Assembly (NCBI RefSeq): GCF_021018805.1
Contig: NC_086248.1
Span: 55,247,485-55,311,484, forward strand
Length of the DNA: 64,000 bases
Reading direction: 5' to 3'
From: Prinia subflava
Lineage: Eukaryota; Chordata; Aves; Passeriformes; Cisticolidae
Position 1 is the first letter of the stretch. Every line of letters begins with the position of its first letter. Positions 13,536 through 25,689 of this stretch are shown one piece after another. Both the position numbers and the translations under genes were made by a program. The notes below the pieces were generated by a model. That model was not told the origin of the DNA and made no database searches. It saw only the letters and a list, made by a program, of their open reading frames with translations.

Positions 13536-14324
13536 TAGCGAATAAAGAAATGTATTTCTGTTGAAGATCAATGGGGAAATAGTTGGGATATCCAACCTCT
13601 TATTTCCAGCTGCTGTTTAGTAAAGAAATGCAAAATAAAGAATGAGTTCCACAGATGCAAGCCTCCATCTACACTTTGTTGTTCACATTTTTCTCTCATT
13701 TTTGTTTTCTATTGTATCCTCAAATAATATTGTAATATCTCGGTGCTGAGATTTCAACACATCTGGATTCACATAGTAGGGTAGTTAATATACAGAGATT
13801 TTTGGCTTCTTAGATCTGGACCTAGTGCTGGGCTCAAATCCCACTTTTGTTCACATGGGCCTCTCTGCAGAGGTCAACCCTGTGTGCACAGGAGAGGAAC
13901 ACCATCACACAGGTGGATACAGGGTGAGAATGGCAGGCACAGCTTTTCTGTGCCTGTCTCAATGGCTGCTGTGCTTTCCTGTGGGTGGAGTGAGGTATGC
14001 CAGCAACTAGATTAAAAGTCATGATTCCCTTAAAATAGCATTTTTGAGAGACACAGGGTACCTGGTACAAACACAGGGGAAAAGTGGGTAGAAATGAGTA
14101 ATGCCACAGTCTGGCTACCCACAACAAGGAACTCTGCCTGATATTAGGAGGCAGTGCAGATCTGTAGGAGTCAAGTGTACTGTACTCCTTTAAGAGCCCA
14201 TGCAGAAGAGAAGGCTCAAGGGAGATGTTCTGGCTGTCTGCCACTGCCTGATCTGAGAAGAGAGAACATGAGAAAATTCCTGTTAGATATCAGTAAAATA
14301 TTTTTTGGCATGAGGGTGGTCCAA

Positions 14325-14485
14325 TATTAAAACAGGGCCCAGGGAGGTTGGAGATCCTCCATCCTTGGATGGCCTGACTGGTCACAACCCTTGGAAAAGG
14401 TAATCTGACTAGACCTCCAGCAGAAGGTCAGAGTAGAAGGGACCTTAGGAGATCCCTTTCCACCTAAATTAATCTGATTTTTCTG
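14325..14485 (+). mobile_element. CR1 3' region, first of two adjacent copies
   Basis: GAGGTTGGAGATCCTCCATC and AGAAGGGACCTTAGGAGATC are diverged CR1 3' phrases. The copy ends near a TCTGATTTTTCTGA tail. A second copy follows about 70 bp later. Confidence 0.5.
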
Positions 14486-14554
14486 AATCTGTGTTTCAAG
14501 ACACACAGAGTCTGTCAGGGATAAACCTTCATTCTTTGGTCATGAATTGTTTTG

Positions 14555-14672
14555 ATCCCTTTCTGAGTAACCTGGTCTAATCGATGTCCCTGCCCATGCC
14601 AGAGGAGTTGAAACTAGGTGATCTTCAAGATCCTATCCAATCCAAACCATTCTATGATTCTATGATTCCTTG
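14555..14672 (+). mobile_element. CR1 3' end, plus strand
   Basis: AACCTGGTCTAATCGATGTC and CCTGCCCATGCCAGAGGAG lead into CCATTCTATGATTCTATGAT, the octamer tail of CR1. It is better preserved than its neighbour. Confidence 0.8.
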
Positions 14673-14679
14673 ATATGTG

Positions 14680-15480
14680 GAACACACAAGTCACTTTCAG
14701 TGTCCACACATACCAGTGGACACACTAGACATGGTCATGCTTTATTTTCTTTGAATATATTCGGTGGAATCAATAAGAAAAAAAAAAAATTCTGAACTTC
14801 TGCACACTACTTCTGCAGATAACACTGGAATGTTGATCCAGACTTTTTAAAGTTTAAAAAAATAAAATTAGATTCTAAGTCTGGATTTCCAAGATGCAGA
14901 CTTAGATCCTGTCAGAGACCTCAGTAATTCCAAAACATGAGTTTATGGTAATTTTCAATGGCTTTTTATCTGAGGAATTTCTGGAGGTAATTTCCACATA
15001 GATATACTAAATTTCTTGTTGGAACATTAGTACATTATGGATGAACTGGTTATACTCCAAAGCCCACTGCCATTTACATGCAGAGGCATAGGATTTTGCC
15101 TCTTTTACATGTTACTTGTAGGTTCTTATTGAAAGCCCACAGAAAATAAATTATACTGAACATGATTAAACAGTCACTCTTCTGAAGTCTGCCCATTGTC
15201 CATACAGGCACGCTGCAAAAATCTGATACAGAGGTGGACATCAGTTCAGAGGGGTCTGATATTCATTTCTCCCACGGCCTGTACCATGAAGGAACCTTTG
15301 CCCCTGAAAGGTTGTGGTTCCTGGTGGTCTCTCTTCAAGCTTATGAGCTATGCCTGAGCTGATGCAGACACACAAAGCTTCATGCTCTCATCTGTTCCCA
15401 TTCTAAATTAATAAAGCCTTAATTATACCAGCAGAGGAACAGAAACTATTTTTGAACAAATTAAAATACTCCATCATGTG
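14680..15480. other. Non-coding, no recognised element
   Basis: Unique-looking sequence between a CR1 tail and the enhancer-like stretch at 15.5 kb. Nothing recognised. Confidence 0.45.
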
Positions 15481-15499
15481 CTTTGTGCTTTTTTCTAAG

Positions 15500-15680
15500 C
15501 AATTGGGTTTTTTCCCCCTCCTCATTAATGCTTTTCACTGACGAGGCTAATGACTCACTCAGCAACCATGCCATTGCTTTTAGTTAATCAGCGCATTAGC
15601 TGTCACCACGGTGTCAAAAGGAGACCAACCTCCCCGTCTCCCATTGAGTATAATCACACTGTGAATGTTAAGCTGTGAAA
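15500..15680. promoter_or_regulatory. Candidate conserved non-coding element (enhancer-like)
   Basis: A dense set of developmental transcription-factor cores lies here with no repeat signature: CATTAATG, GCTAATGACTCACTCAGC (homeodomain plus AP-1/MARE-like), GTTAATCAGC, GCATTAGCTGTCA (homeodomain plus Meis-like) and CGGTGTCAAAAGG (T-box-like). This is pattern-based only; conservation was not tested. Confidence 0.35.
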
Positions 15681-16016
15681 ACATCCACAACAGAAGGTGT
15701 GTTGTAAGGTAGTTTTTACCAAATACTTTTCTGTTGCAACCATCCCACCAAAGTCATTCTGATTATTAATATTTTTTCTCAGTAAGAATAAATTCCTCTG
15801 CATTTTCTTCTCATCTGTATGGGGAAACATTTACACAAATAGAAAGGAGTCAACCCCTCTATAAAATGGAAATAAAAAGTTTTCTGTTGAATAATTTATA
15901 TAAAGATTATTAAATGCATGCAAGGAAACAGGCAAAAGTAGAAACTTTTGAAAAAATACGCATTTACCTATCAGTATTGTCAAACTTTGACAGCTGGAAC
16001 TAGGGATAGAGAACTT

Positions 16017-17617
16017 CACAGAATCACTGGGTTGGAAAAGACCTTTAAGATCATCAAGTCTAACCCATGCCCTAACACCTCAACTAAACCATGGCACCAA
16101 GAGCCACATCCAATCTTTTTTTAAAAATTTCCAGGGATGGTGACTCTACCACCTCCCTGGGCAGACCATTCCAGTACTTTATCACTCTTTCCATAAAAAA
16201 CTTTTTCCTAACACCCAATCTGTTTTTCCCTTAGTGCACCTTAAGAGTGTGTTCTCTCATTCTCTCAGCTGCTGCCTGGAGAAAGAGTCCAACCCCCAGC
16301 TGACTGCATCCACCTTTCAGGAAGTTGTACAGAGTGATAAGGTCACCTCTGAGTCTTCTTTTCTCCAGGCTAAACACCCCCAGCTCCCTCAGCCGTTCCT
16401 CACAGGGTTTGTGTTCCCAGCCCCTCTCCAGCCTCGTTGCCTCCTCTGGATGTGCTCAAGCATCTCAAGGTCCTTCCTGAACCGAGGGGCCAGAGCTGGA
16501 CACAGCACTCGAGGTGTGGCCTCACCAGTGCCCAGGACAGGAGAAGAATCCTGACCTCCCTGCTCCTGCTGGCCACGCCATTCCTGATCCAGGCCAGGAT
16601 GCCCTTGGCCTCCTTGGCCTCCAGGGCACACTGCTGGCTCCTGTTCAGCTGCTGTCACCAGCAGCCCCAGGTCCCTTTCTGCCTGGGCACTGTCCAGCCA
16701 CACCGTGCCCAGCCTATAGCAGTGCAGGGGTTATTGTGGCCAAAATGCAGGACTTGGCACTTGGACTTATTAAACTTCATCCCACTGAACTCTGCCCATC
16801 CATCCAACCATTCCAGGTCTCTCTGCAGAGCCCTCCTCCCTTCCAACAGATCCACACACGCTCCCAGCTCAGTGTTGTCTGCAAATTTACTCATGAAAGA
16901 CTCAACCCCCTCATCCATGTCATCAGTAAAGATATTGAACAGAGCTGGCCCCAGCACAGCCCCCTGAGGGACACCACTGGTGCTTGGCCCCAGCTGGATG
17001 CAGCACCCTTCACCTCCACTCTCTGGTCCTGCCATGCAGCCAGTTCCTGACCCAGCAAAGAGAGCTCCTGTCCCAGCCGTGGGCTGCCAGCTTTTCCTGA
17101 GTGTGCTGTGGGAGACAGTGCCAAAGGCCCTGCTGAAGTCCAAATAGAAAACATCCACAGCCTTCCCTGCATCCACCAGGCGGGTCAGCTGGCCATAAAA
17201 GGAGACCAGGTTGGTCAAACACGACCTGCCCCTCCTAAAGCCATGAGGGCTGGGTCTGATACCCTGGCCATCCTGTGAGTGCTGGGTGATGACACTCAGA
17301 ATAAACTGCTCCATTACCTTACAGGGAACTGAGGTCAGGCTGATTGGCCTGTAATTACCTGGATCCTCCTTCCCACCTGTCTTGTGAGTGGGTGTCACAT
17401 TGACCAGCTTCCAGTCACCTGGAACCTCACCAGTGAGCCAGGACTGTCGGTAAATGATGGAGAATGGCTTCACAAGTTCATCTGCCAGCTCCCTCATCAC
17501 CCTGCCCATAGATTTATGAACATCCAGGTGGATCAGCAGTCCTCTGACTGCCTCCTCCTGGATAAAAGGGGACCATTCTCTTCCCTGACACCATCTGCTT
17601 GATACTCTCAGTTTTTT
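16017..17617 (-). mobile_element. CR1 LINE, about 1.6 kb, with inactive reverse transcriptase
   Basis: A 5'-truncated CR1 on the minus strand. The reverse-transcriptase part (about 16655-17600) reads [38 protein letters not shown] and KFADNTEL. The expected DFSKAFD and FADD motifs carry D-to-G and D-to-N changes, so the catalytic centre is broken. The frame shifts before the C-terminal part ([15 protein letters not shown]). The 3' tail reads inverted as CACAGAATCACTGGGTTGG. This copy is 5'-truncated but is the longest CR1 in the window. Long open frames on the other strand are shadows. Confidence 0.95.
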
Positions 17618-17619
17618 AT

Positions 17620-20600
17620 TATAGTTTAGGTATCCATTTTTACAATAATTTATCTTTTATAGAGATGAGAAGAATACTGGTTTCAGATTACAAAATGCTA
17701 GGGTAACACTGGCAGAATATGGTGAGGACAACTGGCAGTACTGACCCCTTTTTTCACTATCAAGGTAGACAGAGAATATGAAACAAAAACATGAATCATT
17801 AAAGAATGGACTGAATTTTACCATTTTGTTTTCTTGTTAGTACTTCTATAGGTAGATCAACAAGAAATTATTGATGGCAGGACTCACATTCAATGCTGAA
17901 AGTACAGACACAACCTGCATCGGGGAGAAAATGAAATTAGGTGCATAATGCTGCTCTAGTCTTCCCCAAGCTCTGTGCTGTGCCTTTCAAGGGAAAGGAT
18001 TAACTGGAGGGGAAGGAAGAGGGGTGTTGGGAGGTTCAGGGCAGGGATCATTCTTTTGCAACCCCAGACCTCAGAGGTGCCTCAGAGGAAGGACTCTGAG
18101 TTGCTGTTCCTCTGGAAGGAGGGCATAAACACAGTTTGAGAAACACACCCATATATACATACACTCACAATACACAAAATGAGCTTTTGCTCTTATAAGA
18201 AAGACATGCACAAGAATTTCAGACAAGTGTTTTTCCAGGGTGCTCACAAAACACACCATAAATGCTGACTGGTGGTGTTTTCCTTTTCTTATGTTTTCTG
18301 AGTAATTTAAAGTTGAACCCTAAAATTAAAAAAATATTTTTAGCATGAAAAGTCAACCTTGTATCTTATATCTGTATCCAATTTATCTGGATAAATTTCA
18401 GTCTCTTTTACTTTCCCCCCATGAATTTGCCATTCTGAGTACTGTTCATTAGTGGTTGCTTATTTCAGATTTTATTTTAGATTTTACCCTCTATTTTGCT
18501 GTAATTTGGACACTCGGTGCTGGACTTCTCACACATATCTTCTTCCATTAAGATCCCCTTCTCTAACCCCAGGCTGAGGCAGCCAGGCAGATTGCCCATG
18601 AGCAAGGACTAGACTAGAGAGTACTTGAGGATGTTTTTAATTCCAATCATTATCTCCTACCAGAACCAGTGGAAAAACTCCCGTGAACCAGGAGCAGCAG
18701 AGAACTAAAGTTCCTCAGTAAAGAAGGCATTTTACAACTGATTTCACCAATCTCAAGGGTACTGAATAAACAAATATATTTGTAGATATTGTTTGTAAGA
18801 AAACATTATTTATTACTCAGTTCTGTCTGAATTTCCACAGAAAGTCTTTTTCACAACTAGCCTTTGTTCTTATTGAAACTTGCAAAATAAAAAAAAAAGC
18901 GACCAAGGGGATTTTTGACAGAGCATCCACTTGAACAAGCAGAGCCTTTTGAATGGTCTTTAAAAATACATACATGCTCCTTGGAACAAAGAGAGTCTTA
19001 TAAATCATTGGGTCCCTTTAGAACAGTTGGAAGTATCTATTCAGAAAGAAGAGCTATTATGAAGACTGTGTGGGACACATTTGTCATCTATTCCTTTTTC
19101 TTTATTCAGATGCAGTATCTACAGGAGCATTTGGGTCATGCAAGCTTTATCTCCCTTACATGTGTTATGTTTTCACAATGACACTTTCAACACCATCTGC
19201 CTCTGCTGGACCTTACAAACAAATAAGTGGAATTCTGCCTCTCTTTGCATGAAATGATTGCATGTTCCAGCTCAAACAGGAATTACACCATCAGAGCATC
19301 TGTCCTCATCTCCCAAGCAGCCATGAAAGCCTCGTAGCTTCCCTCCACCATCAGACTGTGGTACAGTCAGGTGGTCAGTCAGGCAATCTCTCTCTCTCAA
19401 AGCACAAGCTGTGAGTATTAGAACAATAACATAAAAGGTTTATTCCTGACTTTGGATTCTGGTGATATATTATATATTCTGGTGTACTGCTGATGAATAC
19501 AAACTAGAAAATTCACAGCTAACTAACACATTTGGTAGCTGCTTGTTACATAATTTGCTCTATTTGTGATCAAAATTATTTAAGGATAAAAATAAGGCAG
19601 TTCTAATTTATAAATATTTTTAAAGTGGGATTGGCAGCAGTGCTGCTGTTGTACTTCTTCATGTCAAAAGCCAAATAAAGGCCTCTACTGAAAAAATATT
19701 TCATCATAGAGGATGTTGTTTGGTAAAATGACCTCATTAGGTAGGTTTTGGAAGGGCTGATCCTGATGAGGGGAAATGAACCACTGTTAAACAATGAGTT
19801 TGTGCAAACAAATGTGTTCAAACAAACTCTTCAGCATGCTCTCAAGCTGCATTGATAGTATCCATTGATTAGTCCAAGGACACTTGATCCATTTTAATGG
19901 TCCATTAGTTAGGGCTGGTGAGACAAAAGGCTCATGGGGAAGTGGGGCAGAGTCAAAGCTCAAGGATGAGCCACAGGGAGGCATGAAGATCCAGAGGACA
20001 AAGAGACCCAAACCAAGCTTTTTTTAATTTTTCAGAAAGGACAAGGAGTGAGGGTGGGTCAGGTGTATAAATTCAAGGGTTTAGGTCCACATGTGAACAG
20101 TAGAGGCTGCTGTCCTCCACTGCTCTTTGGAACAAACATCTTTAAATACACCAAAAGAAGTGTTTCTCTCTCAGATGAGAACAACCTAAACATGTTGACA
20201 ATTCATTCAGAAAAACCAAAATATGTTGTGCACAATTAAACTCCTTTCAATTTTGTTTTTTGATTTTGCTTCCTTTCTATATCAAAAACTGTTGCTTTGA
20301 ATGAAACATCAAACCATTGTAGTCTAACAGCATTAACATGAAAAGCTCTGACATTTTCATACCAATATTTGTTTGCATGTCTCCTTTTTTTATGTTGAGA
20401 GATTTTACAGGTCTGTGTTGTGAGTAGAGCAAGTACAAGCAGAACTGACCTATGTGTATACATACAGATATATACATGAGCTTTCTGGGGTACCAGTATG
20501 CTATAACACTGAGGGATATATAAAATTTTATACCTGTGACATACAAATAGATTTAGAGGAATTAGACAAAAATTCATAAATCATTACTGTTCAGGACCCT

Positions 20601-23600
20601 ATAAACCTCATTTTCGACAGCAAATTCTTAAATTGCAGATTATGTTTTTATAGATTTGTTAAATTATTACATGCATTGAGGTATTAAATAGAGCATATTA
20701 AACATGCAATTATTGAAATATTTAAATACAAATACAAAATATTTTATAAGGATTTCAGTTCTACTAAGATCATGATTTTTTCTCCCAGTCTGATATCATC
20801 CAACATTAAAAACCTCTGACTTTGGTCTATCTGTTGGTAGAGAAAAAAAAAATCCTTCCAGAAATGACTTTTGCAATTCTGGCACTGGCTTGTGACCTGC
20901 TATATTACCACATGGTCCAGAAATTTCTCTTACCCTGCACTAGCTTTTCCATAATCTGCCTTCCACAGCTTTTTTATTGACGAGGGAAATGAAGTGTTTA
21001 CAGAAGTGGGAAATGTGCAGTGTCAGTGTAGCAGAAAAGGCTCCTGGTAAAGCCACATCTTATTTGTAGGGCAGAAGGTAAATGTTCCTCGTTCACATGA
21101 GGAAGATGTAAGGTGTGCTGGTTGAGCTCACACAGTTTGACCCTGCTGAGCTTGGCGCTGTGACCTCACCCCTGGGCAGCACTGGGCAATGTGCCCTGTG
21201 GTCTCTGACCAGCCTGAAGTGTGGCAGGTCACAGGGATGTGACCAGACATGGCCACAGTGTTTGCTGCAATGCAGGTTTGCCCTCCCTGCTCTGCTGCTT
21301 GTGTCACCAAGTTTAGGCTGCAAGGAGCAGCAGCCTGGGCCACCAGCACCAGTCCTGGCTCTTTCTTGGCCTCTCATCCCAGCTCTCCTGGAGCTATCTC
21401 ACCATGCTTGTGATAGCCTGGGGAGACTGGTGGGCACTGCCTGTCCCTCTATCTGTGCTACTCAGGGACAAGGTCCTGCCCACTGACAGCCCACTCAGCC
21501 TGAGAAATCCTGTAGGCAGACCGGCCTTCAGGTGACAACAGACCATCCCAGAGACTCTCCAGTGCTGTTAGGTTTGCTCTACTCACCTTGCTCTCTTGGC
21601 CCCCAGCTACCACAGGGAAACTGCTGAGCAAGAAAACACAGCAGTACATCTTATCTTCCTTTCTGTTTCGTTTTAAATCACACTGACAGAGAATCACCTT
21701 ATGCTTTACTTTTAATTTCCTTGCAATTCTAAGTCCTAATCAAAGCACTCATTAATTCCCCACTGTGCTATCACAGTTTTTATGAGTTGGAAAAATTGTA
21801 ATAGTCTTTCCCTAGCTGACAAATAATGAAGGAACATCTTTGATCTTTATTGCTAAAATAAACCCAAGAAAAGAAACTGATGAATATAAAACCTTGCCTT
21901 ACCTTAATGCAGGATTTGCATTTGTGCCACAATTTGACTGCTGTTCAACACACGTGTCTGACTTTCCTCCTTTCTGTGAGAACTGTGTTGTTTGAATGAA
22001 CTCCAGGTTTTCAATTGCAACTTTTGTGAGTTTTTAAAAATTTACTGTAATGCACAAATTTGCAATTCTGCATATTACTGAATACTTGCAACATTTCTAC
22101 TTTGCTAAAACCAATTCCACATGGTTTTGAAGCAGCATGGCATCAAGATCTTTTATGCCCACAGCACTGCTTGATGTAAAGGTGAACACCCAAGACTGGA
22201 GGAGTGATTTTTGGAACACATAAAATGAAAACATGACTAAATTGACACCTATAATTTGCTGGGAATTTATATGACAAGGATATAACACCTTGAAGGAGCA
22301 TGCTTTCTGAAATGGAGCATGTACCCAGTTTCAGTCTCCTAAAGTATTCTTAGTGAGGCAAAATTCAGTTCCCCTGGAAATCAGGATTTTTATTGAAGTG
22401 GCAGCATTATCATTATTATAAAGGTTGCTATGCCAGCATAAATACCTGGATTTAGTCCCCCCTCTTCAGAAAGCTATAAAAGATCCTTCTAAACTACAAT
22501 TTATTGACTTGGTTTCAAGGCTCTTAGCCAAAAGTGTGAACAGCAGAGGACTATTCCATAGCATTCTCAGTAAGACAAACAAAGCTTTTGAGAGCTGCTG
22601 TGCAAACATCTCAAGGAAAGGGAAATGTCAGAATCTGCATATTTCTACATCTTTGAAGGTCTGGGATTTTCAAGCACCTAATGCTACAGCATAGCTGTGC
22701 CTAAAAGCCCTGCTGAGGGGAATTAAAGCTCTGCTTTACAAGTTACTGAGAACAGATGCAATAAGAAAGAAAATATCTGTCCCAGGGAACTTTAGACCTT
22801 GTACATGATGAGACACAATGGACAAACTAAATATGTAGGGAATTTGGCCAATGTAAAATGATCATTTATATGAGCATCAGTTGCACTTGAAAGATAGTTT
22901 AATATCTCCCTTGTAAACTAAGGGGAATAGCAAAGCTGATCATAATATTCCATGTGACTCCTGGGACTCCTAAAGCATCAGTATGTTATCAGTCTTCCTT
23001 CACACACTCCTGAACCTCCACACAATGTTCATATGACACCTATCAAAACTTTTTTCCCTCCACTACCTGCTGATATGAGCAGCTCCCGTTTTGGAAGCTG
23101 CAGCTTCGGCAAGGCGCTACAGTACTCCACAAATGAACTCTTCTTCTGAATATTCAGAAAAGTAATGAAGATGTCCTTGTTACAAAAGAAGAGGAGGAGA
23201 GCTGACAGATTAGAAAGTTTCTCTGCACCAGAGACAACAAATTCCCACTGATACCTGTTTCTAAACAAATGATAACAGTGAGATTACAGACTGGAGAAAT
23301 CAAGTCTCAGCTCTTCCTGAGATCAGAAGTTATGCTTTTCAAGTCACTTTAGTCTTGTATATCTGCCTGTGGGAAAAAACATGAGCTCTAGCTGTGTAAG
23401 GGGAAGGAAGAGGAGAAAAAGAAGGGAAAAGGGGAAGATAGGTGTCTTCATCCCACCTTTCACTTGAAGGGGTAATTAAGCATTAGGTTTGACTTTTTTC
23501 CCCCCAGGGCTCAGCTAGGAAATACTTGCCCAGGAAAAACACTGGTTCGAAAAACAGGGCAGTGCAACCTAAAGCATGATCCCTACTACCTCTTAGGCTC

Positions 23601-23715
23601 AGGTGGAGAAATCCTGCCCTGAATTGCTTCTTCACCATCATGCATGATGAGAAAACAAGAAGGACTATTATTAACCATGAAAAAATCCAGTTATTGTGTT
23701 GAAGGAATAGTAGGT
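17620..23715. other. Non-coding, no recognised element
   Basis: Mostly AT-rich unique-looking DNA. A GC-richer block at about 21.1-21.6 kb has overlapping open frames on both strands but no recognised family. It could be an unrecognised repeat. No exon or RNA gene was seen. Confidence 0.45.
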
Positions 23716-23720
23716 ATCCA

Positions 23721-24304
23721 TGTTGTCTAGTCATGACTTATTTGCTGTCACAGCAGCCCTCTTGTTAGAGGGTAGAGATGAGCTGAAACACAGACTTCTG
23801 GTTTATTACAGCATGAAAATGGTCCTGGGTTTATTCCTCTGAACAGCTCAGCCATCTTGACTCCAACTATTCACTAACTCTGGCTGCAGCAAACTCCTAC
23901 TGTAGGTTTCCCATGCAACCTTTGACTGCTGGTTATTTCCTGCTAAACTCTGACTGCAGGCTTTTACCTGGCTAGACTGTGACTGCAGGTTCTAATAACA
24001 GGCTTTAACTGCAGACCCTGACTGACCTCACAACACTGATTCTCTCTCCTCAGGGTGCTTCTCCTTCATGATCCTCTCATTCCATCTTCCTCAAGGTTCC
24101 TCCTCCTTCATGATCCTCCCCACACTAGCCAACCCACTCCCTTTTATCACATTTATCTTTACTGGATATAGCTGTGACTCATCAGGGGCAAGGCTGTATT
24201 GGGTAATTAACACAGCTGTAACTTATCAGGGGCAAGGTCACCTGTATTCCCTTCTCCTACAGTTTGGCAGCAGCCAGGGCCATCACACTGTCCCCCGCCT
24301 GACA
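23721..24304 (-). mobile_element. Probable solo LTR of an endogenous retrovirus (boundaries approximate)
   Basis: Read on the minus strand it begins TGTCAGGCGGGGGACAG. It has a TATA-like GATAAAAGG near 24.14 kb and tandem-like CTGCAGTCA motifs. Two AATAAA signals follow near 23.83 and 23.80 kb. It ends near TGTGACAGCA or GACAACA. A promoter-like box followed by poly(A) signals within about 0.6 kb fits an LTR. No clear target-site duplication was found, so the ends are uncertain. Confidence 0.55.
23885..24025. repeat. Imperfect short tandem repeats inside the LTR
   Basis: Repeated GACTGCAGG-like phrases (GACTGCTGG, GACTGCAGGC, GACTGCAGGT, AACTGCAGAC) recur about every 20-30 bp, interspersed with short linkers. 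Confidence 0.55.
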
Positions 24305-24309
24305 CCAGG

Positions 24310-24970
24310 CAGGGACTACAGAGTGGTGTTAAGTCACAGTCTGATCATGTTCCCAGTTCATATCTGTCTGCTTGTTCATCCTTTTCAGTGGACTCCTAGT
24401 AGCTACACAGAAGTGCTGTTCACAGGAGAAAAAGCTCAATACAGAGCCGAGCAAATTATGAGAGTCCAATTTTTCCTCATTTGTAGCTGTGCTATTGCTT
24501 TAGCACTTTGTAAACAAGGAGGTTAAAGAAGCTTAAAAGTACTTTGGCACAGCACATGGAAAGACAAGGACAGTGGAAGGAAAAGGGCATCAACCTTGCT
24601 GCAAGGTGGAAGAGTTTAACAACAGCCATCATGTGTCATCCACTACATGAGCTAGGGAGTTGCACCACTCCAAGACACCAGCCTGGCTAAGCAGCACAAG
24701 CTCTGCTGGAAACAACTTCTTGGCTCTGTTCTGGACAAATTCTTTCTGACAGTTTCAAATGGAGGGGCTTGACTAAGCTAATACAGGGATGAATTTAATT
24801 GTTTGGTTGTAGAGAGGTTGTCAACAGTCTTCCCATTACATACTGTCATTAATTTTTTTTGTCTTCTCTCTGTCACCTGGCTGCAGGATGAAAACCTCAA
24901 GAATGAAGGAGCCATCATGCATCTCTGGCTGAGTGGGGTTCCTTGTCATGGCCTAAGGCTGGAGAGGGTG
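24310..24970. other. Spacer between two LTRs
   Basis: About 0.66 kb without a recognised gene or repeat. It contains no retroviral gag, pol or env resemblance, so the two flanking LTRs are not an obvious provirus pair; their sequences also differ. Confidence 0.45.
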
Positions 24971-24976
24971 GGACAG

Positions 24977-25683
24977 TGTCTTAGTTTGAAAAGACAGGTG
25001 TCTCTCTGGGAAAAGCTGGAACTTCCCTTGGAATGCAAAATGTAAACCTTCTTCCTCCAAATTATTATAATTTTGCAATTAAGGGGCCTTCAGGCAAAGA
25101 TATGGGAATAGGATTAACAGTTCTTTACTAGGAATATTAAAAATGTAATAGCACAAAAAAGCAAATAAACAAAAAAAGAGAAACACTAACAGAGTCAGAA
25201 CACGACCTGACACCCTGTTGGTCAGAGTGTTGGTAGCAGTCCAATTAAGTCCTCCTGGAGTGACAGATGTGGTTCTGTTAGAGCAGAGATGATCCTGTAG
25301 AAGGGTCCAGTGGTGGGGAGATGGGTCCAGTCCTCCTCTAGGAATCCAGTGGAAACAGGCAGCTTGGTGTTCTGAGTCCCAGGTTTTATCCAGGTAGGAA
25401 TGCTTAGCTCCTCCTACTGAGTGGAGCATCTCACAATGGGATGATGTAATTGTATCAGTCATGCAGTAAGACTTAATGGCTCATTAACAGCAGATATCCC
25501 CCTGGAGGGAGGTTGGGTCCTAGAAGAGATAAAGAACACTGCCCTACCTGGTTTTAGCAGGTGGATAATTACCAGAAAGCACCTTTCCCCTTCCCCCCTG
25601 GAGTTATGAGATAAGGAAAAACACCTCTTCAAACAGTTTTAACAGATGGGAATAGAATACATCTTGCATTGCAGCCTAAGACA
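24977..25683 (-). mobile_element. Solo LTR with 8-bp terminal inverted repeats
   Basis: The block starts TGTCTTAG and ends CTAAGACA, a perfect 8-bp inverted repeat with the TG...CA ends of an LTR. It is flanked by GACAG and GACAT, a 5-bp target duplication with one mismatch. Length is 707 bp. On the minus strand a TATA-like GATAAAACC near 25.39 kb precedes AT-rich poly(A)-like sequence near 25.12 kb, which suggests minus orientation. I recognise it as a common passerine LTR type from memory but give no family name. Confidence 0.8.
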
Positions 25684-25689
25684 GACATG

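Noticed and set aside
16437..17050. 176- and 178-residue plus-strand open frames
   Set aside because: They are antisense to the CR1 reverse-transcriptase copy and have no family of their own.
23721..25683. A provirus bounded by the two LTR-like blocks
   Set aside because: The two LTRs differ in sequence and the 0.67-kb spacer has no gag, pol or env resemblance.
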